Shown one piece after another: positions 15,355-21,339 of a stretch of 21,339 nucleotides of DNA. The stretch lies in NCBI GenBank assembly GCA_945903925.1, contig CAMDPJ010000008.1:1-21339 (forward strand), given 5' to 3'. Numbering within the stretch: the first letter of the stretch is position 1; every line of letters begins with the position of its first letter. The DNA comes from Chryseobacterium gleum (GTDB lineage: Bacteria > Bacteroidota > Bacteroidia > Flavobacteriales_C > GCA-002722245). Both the position numbers and the translations under genes were made by a program. The notes beneath the pieces are model-generated. The model made no database searches. It had not been told where the DNA came from and saw only the letters and a program-made list of their open reading frames with translations.

Positions 15355-17838
15355 ATGATTGATTTCCAAAATACCAACTTGCCCATTTGCGATGTGCTCA
15401 ATGAACTTCAAAATTCATTAGCTCAAAACACTGCAGTAATTTTAAGCGCGCCTCCTGGTGCAGGAAAAAGTACTCTGGTGCCATTGGCTTTGCTAGAAGA
15501 GAAATGGTTGGAAGGTCGGAAAGTTATAATGTTAGAACCGCGTCGTTTGGCAGCCAAAACTGTTGCCACACGAATGGCTGAATTATTAGGCGAATCTGTG
15601 GGAGAAACCGTTGGTTACCGCATTCGATTTGAATCGCGCGTTTCATCAAAAACAAAAATTGAAGTAGTAACAGAAGGAATTCTTACCCGAATGTTGCAAC
15701 AAGACAATTCATTGGAGGGGGTTGGAATTGTGATTTTCGATGAGTTTCACGAGCGTAGTATTTTCGCCGATGTGGCTTTGGCTTTGTGCCGAGATGCGCA
15801 ACAAATTTTACGCGAAGATTTGAGAATTTTGGTGATGTCGGCAACGCTTAATTTAGAAGAATTAAAAAATTTATTGCAAGCACCTGTTGTAGAAAGTTTA
15901 GGAAAGCAATATCCCGTAGATTTAATTTATACCGAACAGCCAGATATTTTTATGCTGGCTGAAGCAGCTGTATTTACTGTCAATAGAGCATTAAGTGAAC
16001 AGAAAGGAGACGTGTTGGTTTTTCTTCCTGGTGAAGGTGAAATAAGAAAATGTGAAGAAATTTTGCACGGCACCAGCGGTATTGAAATTCATCCATTGTA
16101 TGGAAACTTACCGCCACATCAGCAAATGGGGGCCATCATGCCTTCTAAATCGGGAACTCGAAAGGTGGTGATTGCTACTTCAATCGCAGAAACTTCTTTA
16201 ACCATTGAAGGGATTAAAGTTGTGGTTGATTCAGGCTATGGAAGAGTGCAAAAGTTTGATGCGCGATCGGGCTTATCGAAATTAGAAACCATACAAATTT
16301 CTAAAGACAGCGCCGATCAACGTGCAGGTAGAGCAGGAAGATTGTCGCCCGGCGTGTGTTATAGAATGTGGACCAAACCCATGCACGCGAAATTAGCGGC
16401 GCACCGCACACCAGAAATTGTAGAGGCCGACTTAGCATCATTCGTTTTAGATATGGCAGTGTGGGGAGTACAAAACATCAATTCATTAGCGTGGTTAACG
16501 CCTCCTCCTGTGCATCATATTGTTACAGCGAAAGAATTATTGGAAGAGCTGAATGCTTTGGAAAATGGAAAAATTACCGAGCATGGAAAAAAGATGCATA
16601 CCTTGCCTTGTCACCCACGTGTGGCGCACATGATGCTCATTGCTTCGGAAAATGATAAAGTACATTTGGCTGCAGATATTGCAGCATTGCTAGAAGAAAG
16701 AGATCCCTTGGGAAAAGAAAGTGGCATCGATATCAATTTGCGCATTGAAGCTTTGCGCAGAGAAAGAGCGCGAAAATCGGTGGGAAGAAAATTCAGTCGC
16801 ATTGCAAAAATCGCGGAGCAATATCGCTCTATGTTTAAATGCGACGAAAATAATTCTCCTGTTGATCCTTATGAAACGGGAGTGTTGTTGGTGCATGCTT
16901 ATCCCGAAAGAATCGCATGCGCTAGGCCGGGCAACAATGCACAATTTCAATTGTCGGGAGGAAATTTAGCACAAGCGCATCATCAAGATGACTTAGCGCA
17001 TGAGCCATGGCTCGCCATTGCCAATTTAGATGCGCGTGACGGCGTGGGAAAAATCTTTTTGGCATCATCGCTCAATCCGAAAGATTTAATGCCTCTGCTC
17101 AAAGAAAAAGAAATTATTCAATGGAATTCTAAAAAAGGAGTATTAGTTGCAGTTCGCGAAATGCGATTGGGAAGTATTGTATTAAAATCTACTCCGCTGC
17201 CAAAACCCGATCAAGAAAAAATTCAACAGGTAATTTGCGAAGCGATAAAAAAAGATGGCGCTCATTTATTGGATTGGAATAAAGAAGTCACGCAATTTCA
17301 AAATAGAATTCTTTCTTTAAAAAAATGGAATAGCGAACAAGAGTGGCCCGATGTGTCGACAGAATACCTGCTATCTATTGCAGAAGAATGGCTCTTGCCT
17401 TATTTGGTGAATATTAAATCGAATGATGATTTAAAAAAACTGAATTTACACGATATTCTTTTTCACTTTTTAGATTATACTAAACAACAAGAATTAAATA
17501 AATTGGCACCTGCAAAAATGGAAGTGCCAAGTGGTTCGCATATCACCTTAGAATATTTTGCTTCTGCATCGGCACCAGTAATGGCGGTTCGTATTCAAGA
17601 AGTTTTTGGTTTGGCAGAAACTCCAAAAGTGAACAACAATAAAATTTCTTTGTTGATGCATTTACTTTCTCCTGCTTATAAGCCGGTACAAATTACTGGC
17701 GACTTGAAAAGCTTTTGGGAGAATACTTATTTTGAAGTGCGCAAAGAATTAAAACCGCGATATCCTAAGCACGCTTGGCCCGATGACCATTGGAATCATC
17801 CAGCTATACGCGGGACTAAGAAACAGAATGGATTGTAG
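15355..17838 (+). CDS. hrpB: ATP-dependent RNA helicase HrpB (DEAH family)
   Basis: The 827-residue protein is a DExH-box helicase of the HrpA/HrpB group. Motifs in order: Walker A GAGKST at 35-40, Walker B DEFH at 129-132, SATL of motif III shortly after, VIATSIAETSLTIEG of motif V, and QRAGRAGR of motif VI at 322-329. The length and the long C-terminal part, ending with the KELKPRYPKHAWPDD segment, are characteristic of HrpB rather than the much longer HrpA. It should unwind RNA using ATP in the cytoplasm; its cellular role is poorly defined in most bacteria. The start at 15355 fits homologues, where Walker A lies about 30-40 residues from the N-terminus. A GC-rich palindromic element stands immediately before the ATG, so no normal leader or promoter is visible. 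Confidence 0.95.
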   Translation: MIDFQNTNLPICDVLNELQNSLAQNTAVILSAPPGAGKSTLVPLALLEEKWLEGRKVIMLEPRRLAAKTVATRMAELLGESVGETVGYRIRFESRVSSKTKIEVVTEGILTRMLQQDNSLEGVGIVIFDEFHERSIFADVALALCRDAQQILREDLRILVMSATLNLEELKNLLQAPVVESLGKQYPVDLIYTEQPDIFMLAEAAVFTVNRALSEQKGDVLVFLPGEGEIRKCEEILHGTSGIEIHPLYGNLPPHQQMGAIMPSKSGTRKVVIATSIAETSLTIEGIKVVVDSGYGRVQKFDARSGLSKLETIQISKDSADQRAGRAGRLSPGVCYRMWTKPMHAKLAAHRTPEIVEADLASFVLDMAVWGVQNINSLAWLTPPPVHHIVTAKELLEELNALENGKITEHGKKMHTLPCHPRVAHMMLIASENDKVHLAADIAALLEERDPLGKESGIDINLRIEALRRERARKSVGRKFSRIAKIAEQYRSMFKCDENNSPVDPYETGVLLVHAYPERIACARPGNNAQFQLSGGNLAQAHHQDDLAHEPWLAIANLDARDGVGKIFLASSLNPKDLMPLLKEKEIIQWNSKKGVLVAVREMRLGSIVLKSTPLPKPDQEKIQQVICEAIKKDGAHLLDWNKEVTQFQNRILSLKKWNSEQEWPDVSTEYLLSIAEEWLLPYLVNIKSNDDLKKLNLHDILFHFLDYTKQQELNKLAPAKMEVPSGSHITLEYFASASAPVMAVRIQEVFGLAETPKVNNNKISLLMHLLSPAYKPVQITGDLKSFWENTYFEVRKELKPRYPKHAWPDDHWNHPAIRGTKKQNGL

Positions 17839-17889
17839 CTTTTGAGACATCAAGTAGATAAACATATTCCTAAATTTCATCAGTGGTTG

Positions 17890-18198
17890 ATGAACGTTAA
17901 AAGTAAAATTGAAAGTAATTTTAGAGTTCCTGTTTTCGTTAAGTTGGCGTTGGGTGTGTTTGTATTTTTCATGTTGCTGATGGGGTGCTCTCCTTCGAGA
18001 ACTACAGGGGCAACAGTATTTAGTAAGGATACCGATATAGGTGCAGCTAAATGTAATTCACAAAATCAAACATTTAGCAAAGGAGATACAATTATTCAAA
18101 TGAAAGGAAAAGTTCGTTATGAACCCACTGCGATTGAGAAAGATACTTCTTCTTACAATCAACAATTTATTGATGGAGAAATCGAAATAAAAAAGTAA
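17890..18198 (+). CDS. Small predicted lipoprotein, unknown function
   Basis: The open frame runs from a TTG at 17842, three bases after the hrpB stop, but the ATG at 17890 gives a more compact N-terminus, so I use it (102 residues). A basic and polar n-region is followed by the hydrophobic stretch VFVKLALGVFVFFMLLMGC. LMGC acts as a lipobox, with C33 (counted from this ATG) the lipidated residue. The mature part is short, polar and without a domain I recognise; it contains one further cysteine and ends DGEIEIKK. Proximity to hrpB suggests co-transcription but no functional link is apparent. The TTG start would lengthen the n-region by 16 residues, which is unusual for a lipoprotein signal but would place the gene in tight linkage with hrpB. 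Confidence 0.68.
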   Translation: MNVKSKIESNFRVPVFVKLALGVFVFFMLLMGCSPSRTTGATVFSKDTDIGAAKCNSQNQTFSKGDTIIQMKGKVRYEPTAIEKDTSSYNQQFIDGEIEIKK

Positions 18199-18210
18199 AA
18201 ATCATTTCCC

Positions 18211-18218
18211 TATTTTTA
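18211..18218 (+). promoter_or_regulatory. Candidate -7 box directly before the agmatine deiminase ATG
   Basis: TATTTTTA, one base from TAnnTTTG, ends four bases before the ATG at 18223. No TTG stands at the -33 distance. If functional it would start transcription at the initiator codon itself. Confidence 0.35.
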
Positions 18219-18222
18219 CCTC

Positions 18223-19248
18223 ATGCAAAGCAGAAAAAATTTCTTTCCTCCCGAGTGGCACAAACAAAGTGCAATACAGTTAACGTGGCCTCATAAAAAT
18301 ACCGACTGGGCTGATATTTGGAGTGATGTAACGGTGTGTTACCAAAAGATAGCCTATGAAATCTCTAAGCGACAAAAGTTAATTATCGCTGCACAAAATA
18401 TAGAAGAAGTTAAAGCTGCAATTCAACATTGTAATTTAGATAACATCATTATTTACGATTGTTTGGTGAACGATACCTGGGCGCGTGATCATGGGGGCAT
18501 CACCATCATGCAAGATGGAAAACCAATGATTCTCGATTTTCAATTCAATGGATGGGGAAAAAAATTCGCTGCAGAACACGATACTAAAATCACAAAAAAT
18601 TTATTGGATAAAAATGCTTTTCCTTTCACTTGGGGAATCAAAGATTTGAATCATATTGTGATGGAAGGCGGCTCTTTAGAAGTAGATGGGAGAGGGGTTT
18701 TAATGACGACTACGCAGTGTTTGTTAGAGATCAATCGCAATCCCGATTTAAATAAAGAATCTATTGAATTATTGCTAAAGGAATTGTTGTACGTTGAGAA
18801 AGTTTTGTGGATTGAACATGGTTATTTGGCGGGAGATGATACCGACAGTCATATAGATACTCTCGCTCGTTTTTGTGATGAACACACGATCGCCTATGTG
18901 AAATGCATGGATGAAAAAGATGAGCACTATGGCGAACTAAATTTGATGGAAGAGGAGTTGAAAAAATGTACTGATTTAGGTGGTAAACCATATAAATTGG
19001 TAGCGCTTCCTATGCCCGATGCTGCTTATGATAGCTATGGAATGCGCATTCCAGCGACTTATGCCAACTTCTTAATTATGAATGAAGCTGTTCTTGTTCC
19101 TATTTACAATTCAAGTAAAGACGATGAAGCAGTAAAGATTATGCAATCTATTTTTCCCGACAAAGAAATTATTGCAATTGATAGTGTTGTGTTGATTCAG
19201 CAACATGGATCGATACATTGCATTACGATGCAGTATCCGGAGTTTTAA
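18223..19248 (+). CDS. aguA: Agmatine deiminase / peptidyl-arginine deiminase family protein
   Basis: This 341-residue protein belongs to the agmatine deiminase family, which converts agmatine to N-carbamoylputrescine and ammonia in putrescine synthesis from arginine. Family landmarks in order: PPEWHKQSAIQLTWPH at the N-terminus, TWARDHGG, FNGWGKKF, MEGGSLEVDG, the catalytic histidine region GDDTDSHIDT (H210), and the nucleophile C333 in SIHCITMQYP at the C-terminus. The active-site Cys and His are therefore both present. The usual GGGGIHC context is QQHGSIHC here, a mild variation. In many bacteria the next enzyme, AguB, is adjacent; here a hairpin element and an opposite-strand gene follow instead. 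A general guanidino-modifying role cannot be excluded, but agmatine is the most likely substrate. Confidence 0.9.
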   Translation: MQSRKNFFPPEWHKQSAIQLTWPHKNTDWADIWSDVTVCYQKIAYEISKRQKLIIAAQNIEEVKAAIQHCNLDNIIIYDCLVNDTWARDHGGITIMQDGKPMILDFQFNGWGKKFAAEHDTKITKNLLDKNAFPFTWGIKDLNHIVMEGGSLEVDGRGVLMTTTQCLLEINRNPDLNKESIELLLKELLYVEKVLWIEHGYLAGDDTDSHIDTLARFCDEHTIAYVKCMDEKDEHYGELNLMEEELKKCTDLGGKPYKLVALPMPDAAYDSYGMRIPATYANFLIMNEAVLVPIYNSSKDDEAVKIMQSIFPDKEIIAIDSVVLIQQHGSIHCITMQYPEF

Positions 19249-19254
19249 TTTTTC

Positions 19255-19373
19255 ATGGCGCGCGTTTCTAAACGCGTGCCTATTTATTTGGCAATTTTAT
19301 TGCCTTTAATTTGAAAGAAAAAGGCGTTAAAAACGCCAATTAGGTTCGTCACTCGTCTGGAGACGAGCGCCAT
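19255..19373. repeat. Four-hairpin intergenic repeat element
   Basis: Four inverted repeats stand in a row: 11 bp with one G-U pair and a 2-base centre (19257-19280); perfect 6 bp GGCAAT/ATTGCC with a 3-base loop (19290-19304); perfect 6 bp GGCGTT/AACGCC with a 3-base loop (19323-19337); and perfect CTCGTC/GACGAG with loop TGGA (19352-19367). The outside is framed by ATGGCGC (19255-19261) and its exact reverse complement GCGCCAT (19367-19373). No open frame is present. The architecture suggests a REP-type or small non-autonomous mobile element rather than a terminator, as no T run follows any stem. Confidence 0.72.
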
Positions 19374-19381
19374 AGGAGGTG

Positions 19382-19714
19382 TTATTTCTGAATCTCCAAA
19401 ATATCAATCCTTTGTCCGCCCATGCAAATCGACATCTGCTGTTTCGCTGCATGATATTTTATGCAAAATGTTTTCCCTTCTACTTTCAAACTATCAGGAA
19501 AATTGCTCACTTCAAAAGCTGAACTATCTACAAGTTGCAGCATATAACCACAGCCATCTAATCCAGTTTTATTGACCACGGTTACTTTTTCAAAGCCTTC
19601 TTTACAAGCCAAAGAATTCGATTTTTGTTTCTGTATGTTTTTGCATGCAAACATCAAACAACAAAAAAGGAGAGCAACAATTACTCTCCTTTTTGTATGA
19701 AAATTTCTCATCAT
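19382..19714 (-). CDS. Small lipoprotein with GLDGCGYML motif, unknown function
   Basis: The 110-residue product starts MMRNFHTKRR and has a short hydrophobic core ending LMFAC, so C24 is the likely lipidation site, though the lipobox is imperfect. The mature domain (about residues 38-110) contains GLDGCGYMLQLVDSSAF and MSICMGGQRIDILEI. I associate this pattern with a small family of uncharacterised Bacteroidota lipoproteins; this is recognition from memory, not a search. Four mature-part cysteines could form disulfides or a metal site. The start lies only two bases after the pdhC stop, suggesting linkage, yet codons 8-18 coincide with a perfect terminator hairpin. Either ATG (19714 or 19711) may be used. 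No partner gene suggests a role. Confidence 0.78.
   Translation of the reverse strand: MMRNFHTKRRVIVALLFCCLMFACKNIQKQKSNSLACKEGFEKVTVVNKTGLDGCGYMLQLVDSSAFEVSNFPDSLKVEGKTFCIKYHAAKQQMSICMGGQRIDILEIQK
19663..19694 (-). terminator. Perfect intrinsic terminator inside a lipoprotein coding region
   Basis: On the minus strand AAAAAGGAGAG and CTCTCCTTTTT form a perfect 11-bp stem around a 9-base loop (19675-19683) and the second arm extends into a T run. The GC-rich core is GGAGAG/CTCTCC. It lies 23 to 54 bases after the pdhC stop codon, an ordinary place for the terminator of the pdh genes, but also 20 to 51 bases inside the following lipoprotein gene. Confidence 0.75.
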
Positions 19715-19716
19715 AA

Positions 19717-20958
19717 TTATTGCATGAAAATCAATACTGGATTTTCAATATATTTTCTCAACGTTTGCAAGAAAGCTGCTCCTGTTGCGCCATCTACCAC
19801 TCTATGATCACAACTTAAAGTTACTTTCATCATGTTGCCAGGCACAACAGCGCCGTTTTTAATAACAGGCACCTGACGAATTCCGCCAACAGCCAAAATG
19901 CAAGCATCTGGAGAATTGATAATCGCAGTAAATTCTTCAATACCAAACATTCCTAAATTAGAAATAGTGAATGTATTGCCAGCCCAATCGGCAGGAGTTA
20001 ATTTTTTAGATTTAGAACGTGCTGCGAAATCTTTTACTTCTGCAGATATATCTTGAATAGATTTAGTGTTCGCAAATTTCACTACAGGTACGATTAGTCC
20101 GTCTTCAATCGCCATTGCCACGCCAATATGAACATGCTCGTTGTAACGAATTCTATCACCCAACCAAGAAGAATTAATGGCAGGGTGTTTAGGTAGAGCT
20201 GCAGCAACTGCTTTCAACACGATATCATTGAATGATACTTTATCTCCAGTATCTTCGATAATTGCTTTACGCACTCTCATTGCTTCATCCATGTCGATAT
20301 CCATCGTTAGGTAGAAGTGAGGCGCAGTAAACAATGATTCGCTCAAACGTTTTGCAATGATTCCTCTCATGCTGCTTACTGCAACTTCAGAGAAACCTTC
20401 AATTTGTGCTACAGATGAACCAGGTAAGAAATTATCAATATCTCTTTTGACAATTCTTCCACCATCACCACTTCCTCTAATTTTACCAAGAGGTAAGTTT
20501 CTTTCTTCAGCTAATTTTTTAGCTAAAGGAGAGATAACCATTCTGCCATTATTTTCTGCCGGAGCAGGAGCAGGTTTGGAAGTTTTGACAGCAGGAGCGG
20601 GACTCGCAGGAGCGGGTTTAGGGGCTGGAGCAGAAGCAATGGTAGTCGCAGCAGGATCAGGAGTTTCTGCAGCTGGCTTAGCAGCTTTATCTGCTTCAAT
20701 AATTGCTTTCACATCTTCGCCAGCTTTACCAAGAATGGCTAAGATAGAATCAACAGGAGCCTTTGTTCCTGCTTCAATACCAATATGTAATAAAACACCT
20801 TCTTGGAAAGATTCGAATTCCATCGTTGCCTTATCCGATTCAATTTCTGCTAATAGGTCGCCAGTTTTAACTGTGTCGCCAACTTTTTTGTGCCACAAAG
20901 CTACCACACCGTCAGTCATGGTATCACTTAATTTGGGCATTCTAACTATTTCCGCCAT
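19717..20958 (-). CDS. pdhC: Pyruvate dehydrogenase complex dihydrolipoamide acetyltransferase (E2)
   Basis: Although the frame extends to a TTG at 20979, the ATG at 20958 matches the normal E2 N-terminus MAEIVRMPKLSDTM and gives 413 residues. One lipoyl domain (1 to about 80) has the lipoylated lysine at K43 in ESDKATME. An alanine/proline-rich flexible linker follows. The E3/E1-binding domain is at about 125-165 (MVISPLAKKLAEERNL, then GRIVKRDI). The catalytic acetyltransferase domain ends with DHRVVDG, with H385 and D389 as active-site residues. It transfers the acetyl group from lipoamide to CoA and forms the core of the complex. The gene follows pdhA by 79 bp; no E1beta gene lies between them. 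Other 2-oxo acid complexes share this layout, but the neighbouring E1alpha sequence points to pyruvate. Confidence 0.93.
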   Translation of the reverse strand: MAEIVRMPKLSDTMTDGVVALWHKKVGDTVKTGDLLAEIESDKATMEFESFQEGVLLHIGIEAGTKAPVDSILAILGKAGEDVKAIIEADKAAKPAAETPDPAATTIASAPAPKPAPASPAPAVKTSKPAPAPAENNGRMVISPLAKKLAEERNLPLGKIRGSGDGGRIVKRDIDNFLPGSSVAQIEGFSEVAVSSMRGIIAKRLSESLFTAPHFYLTMDIDMDEAMRVRKAIIEDTGDKVSFNDIVLKAVAAALPKHPAINSSWLGDRIRYNEHVHIGVAMAIEDGLIVPVVKFANTKSIQDISAEVKDFAARSKSKKLTPADWAGNTFTISNLGMFGIEEFTAIINSPDACILAVGGIRQVPVIKNGAVVPGNMMKVTLSCDHRVVDGATGAAFLQTLRKYIENPVLIFMQ

Positions 20959-20973
20959 TTTATTTAGTTTAAG

Positions 20974-21032
20974 GTTCAATGTTCAATGTTTAAAGTTAGC
21001 TAACATTGAACTTCAAACATTGAACATTAAAC
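20974..21032. repeat. Heptad-phased dyad array between pdhA and pdhC
   Basis: From 20974 every seventh base begins a trinucleotide: GTT at 20974, 20981, 20988 and 20995, then AAC at 21002, 21009, 21016, 21023 and 21030. The array is therefore a period-7 repeat whose two halves are inverted about the centre AGCT (20998-21001). It also contains a perfect 14-bp inverted repeat (20978-20991 with 21015-21028), extendable to 17 of 18 pairs (20974-20991 with 21015-21032). It fills most of the 79-bp space between the two genes. Its role is unknown; a folded mRNA element or a protein-binding array are possibilities. Confidence 0.75.
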
Positions 21033-21037
21033 GTGTT

Positions 21038-21339
21038 TTAGTCCATTATATATGGATAGTCTTTTTGATGATAAACGTCTTTGTATAATTCGTCGAGCGT
21101 TGGAATTGGAGATTCTTCAGCAAACTGAACGCTCTCTTCTACAATTGCTTTGTTTTTTGCATCGATTGCTTCAATCTCTTCATCGCTAGCAAATTTTTTG
21201 TCTTTGATGGTTGCCAAAACAGAGCTGATCGGGTCTTGGTCTTTGAAGCACTCGAGTTCTTCTTTGGTTCTGTATTTAGCAGGATCACTCATCGAGTGAC
21301 CTTTGTAACGGTAAGTTCTGATTTCCAATAAGGTTGGCC
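21038..21339 (-). CDS. pdhA: Pyruvate dehydrogenase E1 component alpha subunit, C-terminal part
   Basis: About 100 C-terminal codons are present; the 5' part lies beyond the right edge. The visible start reads PTLLEIRTYRYKGHSMSDPAKYRT, a hallmark of E1alpha subunits of pyruvate dehydrogenase, containing the phosphorylation-loop region RYKGHSMSDP found in homologues. The remaining helices and the end YIMD fit the family. E1 decarboxylates pyruvate with thiamine diphosphate and loads the acetyl group on the E2 lipoyl domain. The gene is followed on the same strand by pdhC after the heptad array, so the two are likely co-transcribed. E1alpha needs an E1beta partner, which is not in this window. 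A branched-chain 2-oxo acid E1alpha is less likely given the neighbouring E2. Confidence 0.9.
   Translation of the reverse strand, partial: PTLLEIRTYRYKGHSMSDPAKYRTKEELECFKDQDPISSVLATIKDKKFASDEEIEAIDAKNKAIVEESVQFAEESPIPTLDELYKDVYHQKDYPYIMD

Noticed and set aside
19255..19373. Possible CRISPR array or toxin-antitoxin RNA in the four-hairpin region
   Set aside because: The stems differ in sequence and have no regular spacers, and no cas or toxin gene is present.
20959..20979. TTG start adding seven residues to PDH E2
   Set aside because: The ATG at 20958 starts the conserved lipoyl domain; the extension overlaps the heptad array.
20357..21088. 243-residue plus-strand open frame rich in Ala and Gly
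   Set aside because: It is antisense to the Ala/Pro-rich linker and lipoyl domain of pdhC, whose biased codons keep the opposite strand open. No promoter or domain supports it.

Overview
The window is chromosomal DNA from a member of the Bacteroidota, probably an aerobic, free-living type. I cannot place it to genus. The evidence is AT-rich sequence, promoters of the TAnnTTTG (-7) / TTG (-33) kind, weak or absent Shine-Dalgarno sequences, small lipoproteins, and typical gene families (FadN/FadA/FadE set, RlhA-like U32 protein, SpoIIE-type phosphatase with an N-terminal membrane sensor, PDH E1alpha next to E2).

Layout. 1-1447 (minus strand): 5' part of a GIY-YIG endonuclease gene cut by the window edge, an initiator tRNA-fMet with clear promoter and terminator, and a CorA magnesium channel. 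1593-9523 (plus): a fatty-acid beta-oxidation cluster of long-chain acyl-CoA synthetase, FadN-type dehydrogenase/hydratase, a small secreted MORN/YwqK-like protein, FadA thiolase and FadE acyl-CoA dehydrogenase, closed by a strong terminator. 9587-11446 (plus): a U32 family protein resembling RlhA. 11447-11747: no gene, but a hairpin-rich element, followed by a 52-residue lipoprotein gene. 11943-15196 (minus): a sensor SpoIIE-type phosphatase, a SnoaL-like protein and a YdeI/DUF1801 protein with a CDGSH-like tail. 15277-19248 (plus): a palindromic element touching the start of hrpB, hrpB, a small lipoprotein and agmatine deiminase. 19255-19373: a four-hairpin element. 19382-21339 (minus): a small lipoprotein, PDH E2, a period-7 dyad array, and the C-terminal end of PDH E1alpha.

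How the genes work together. The 1593-9472 cluster can activate fatty acids and perform every step of the beta-oxidation cycle. Its acetyl-CoA joins the pool also made by the pyruvate dehydrogenase complex encoded at the right end. The other genes look like independent housekeeping units.

I do not see a defence system, prophage, CRISPR array or biosynthetic cluster. The unusual content is mostly non-coding: three hairpin-rich intergenic elements, a heptad-phased dyad between pdhA and pdhC, and a perfect terminator inside the signal-peptide codons of a lipoprotein gene. The most notable protein feature is the CDGSH-like iron-sulfur motif at the end of the YdeI-family protein.
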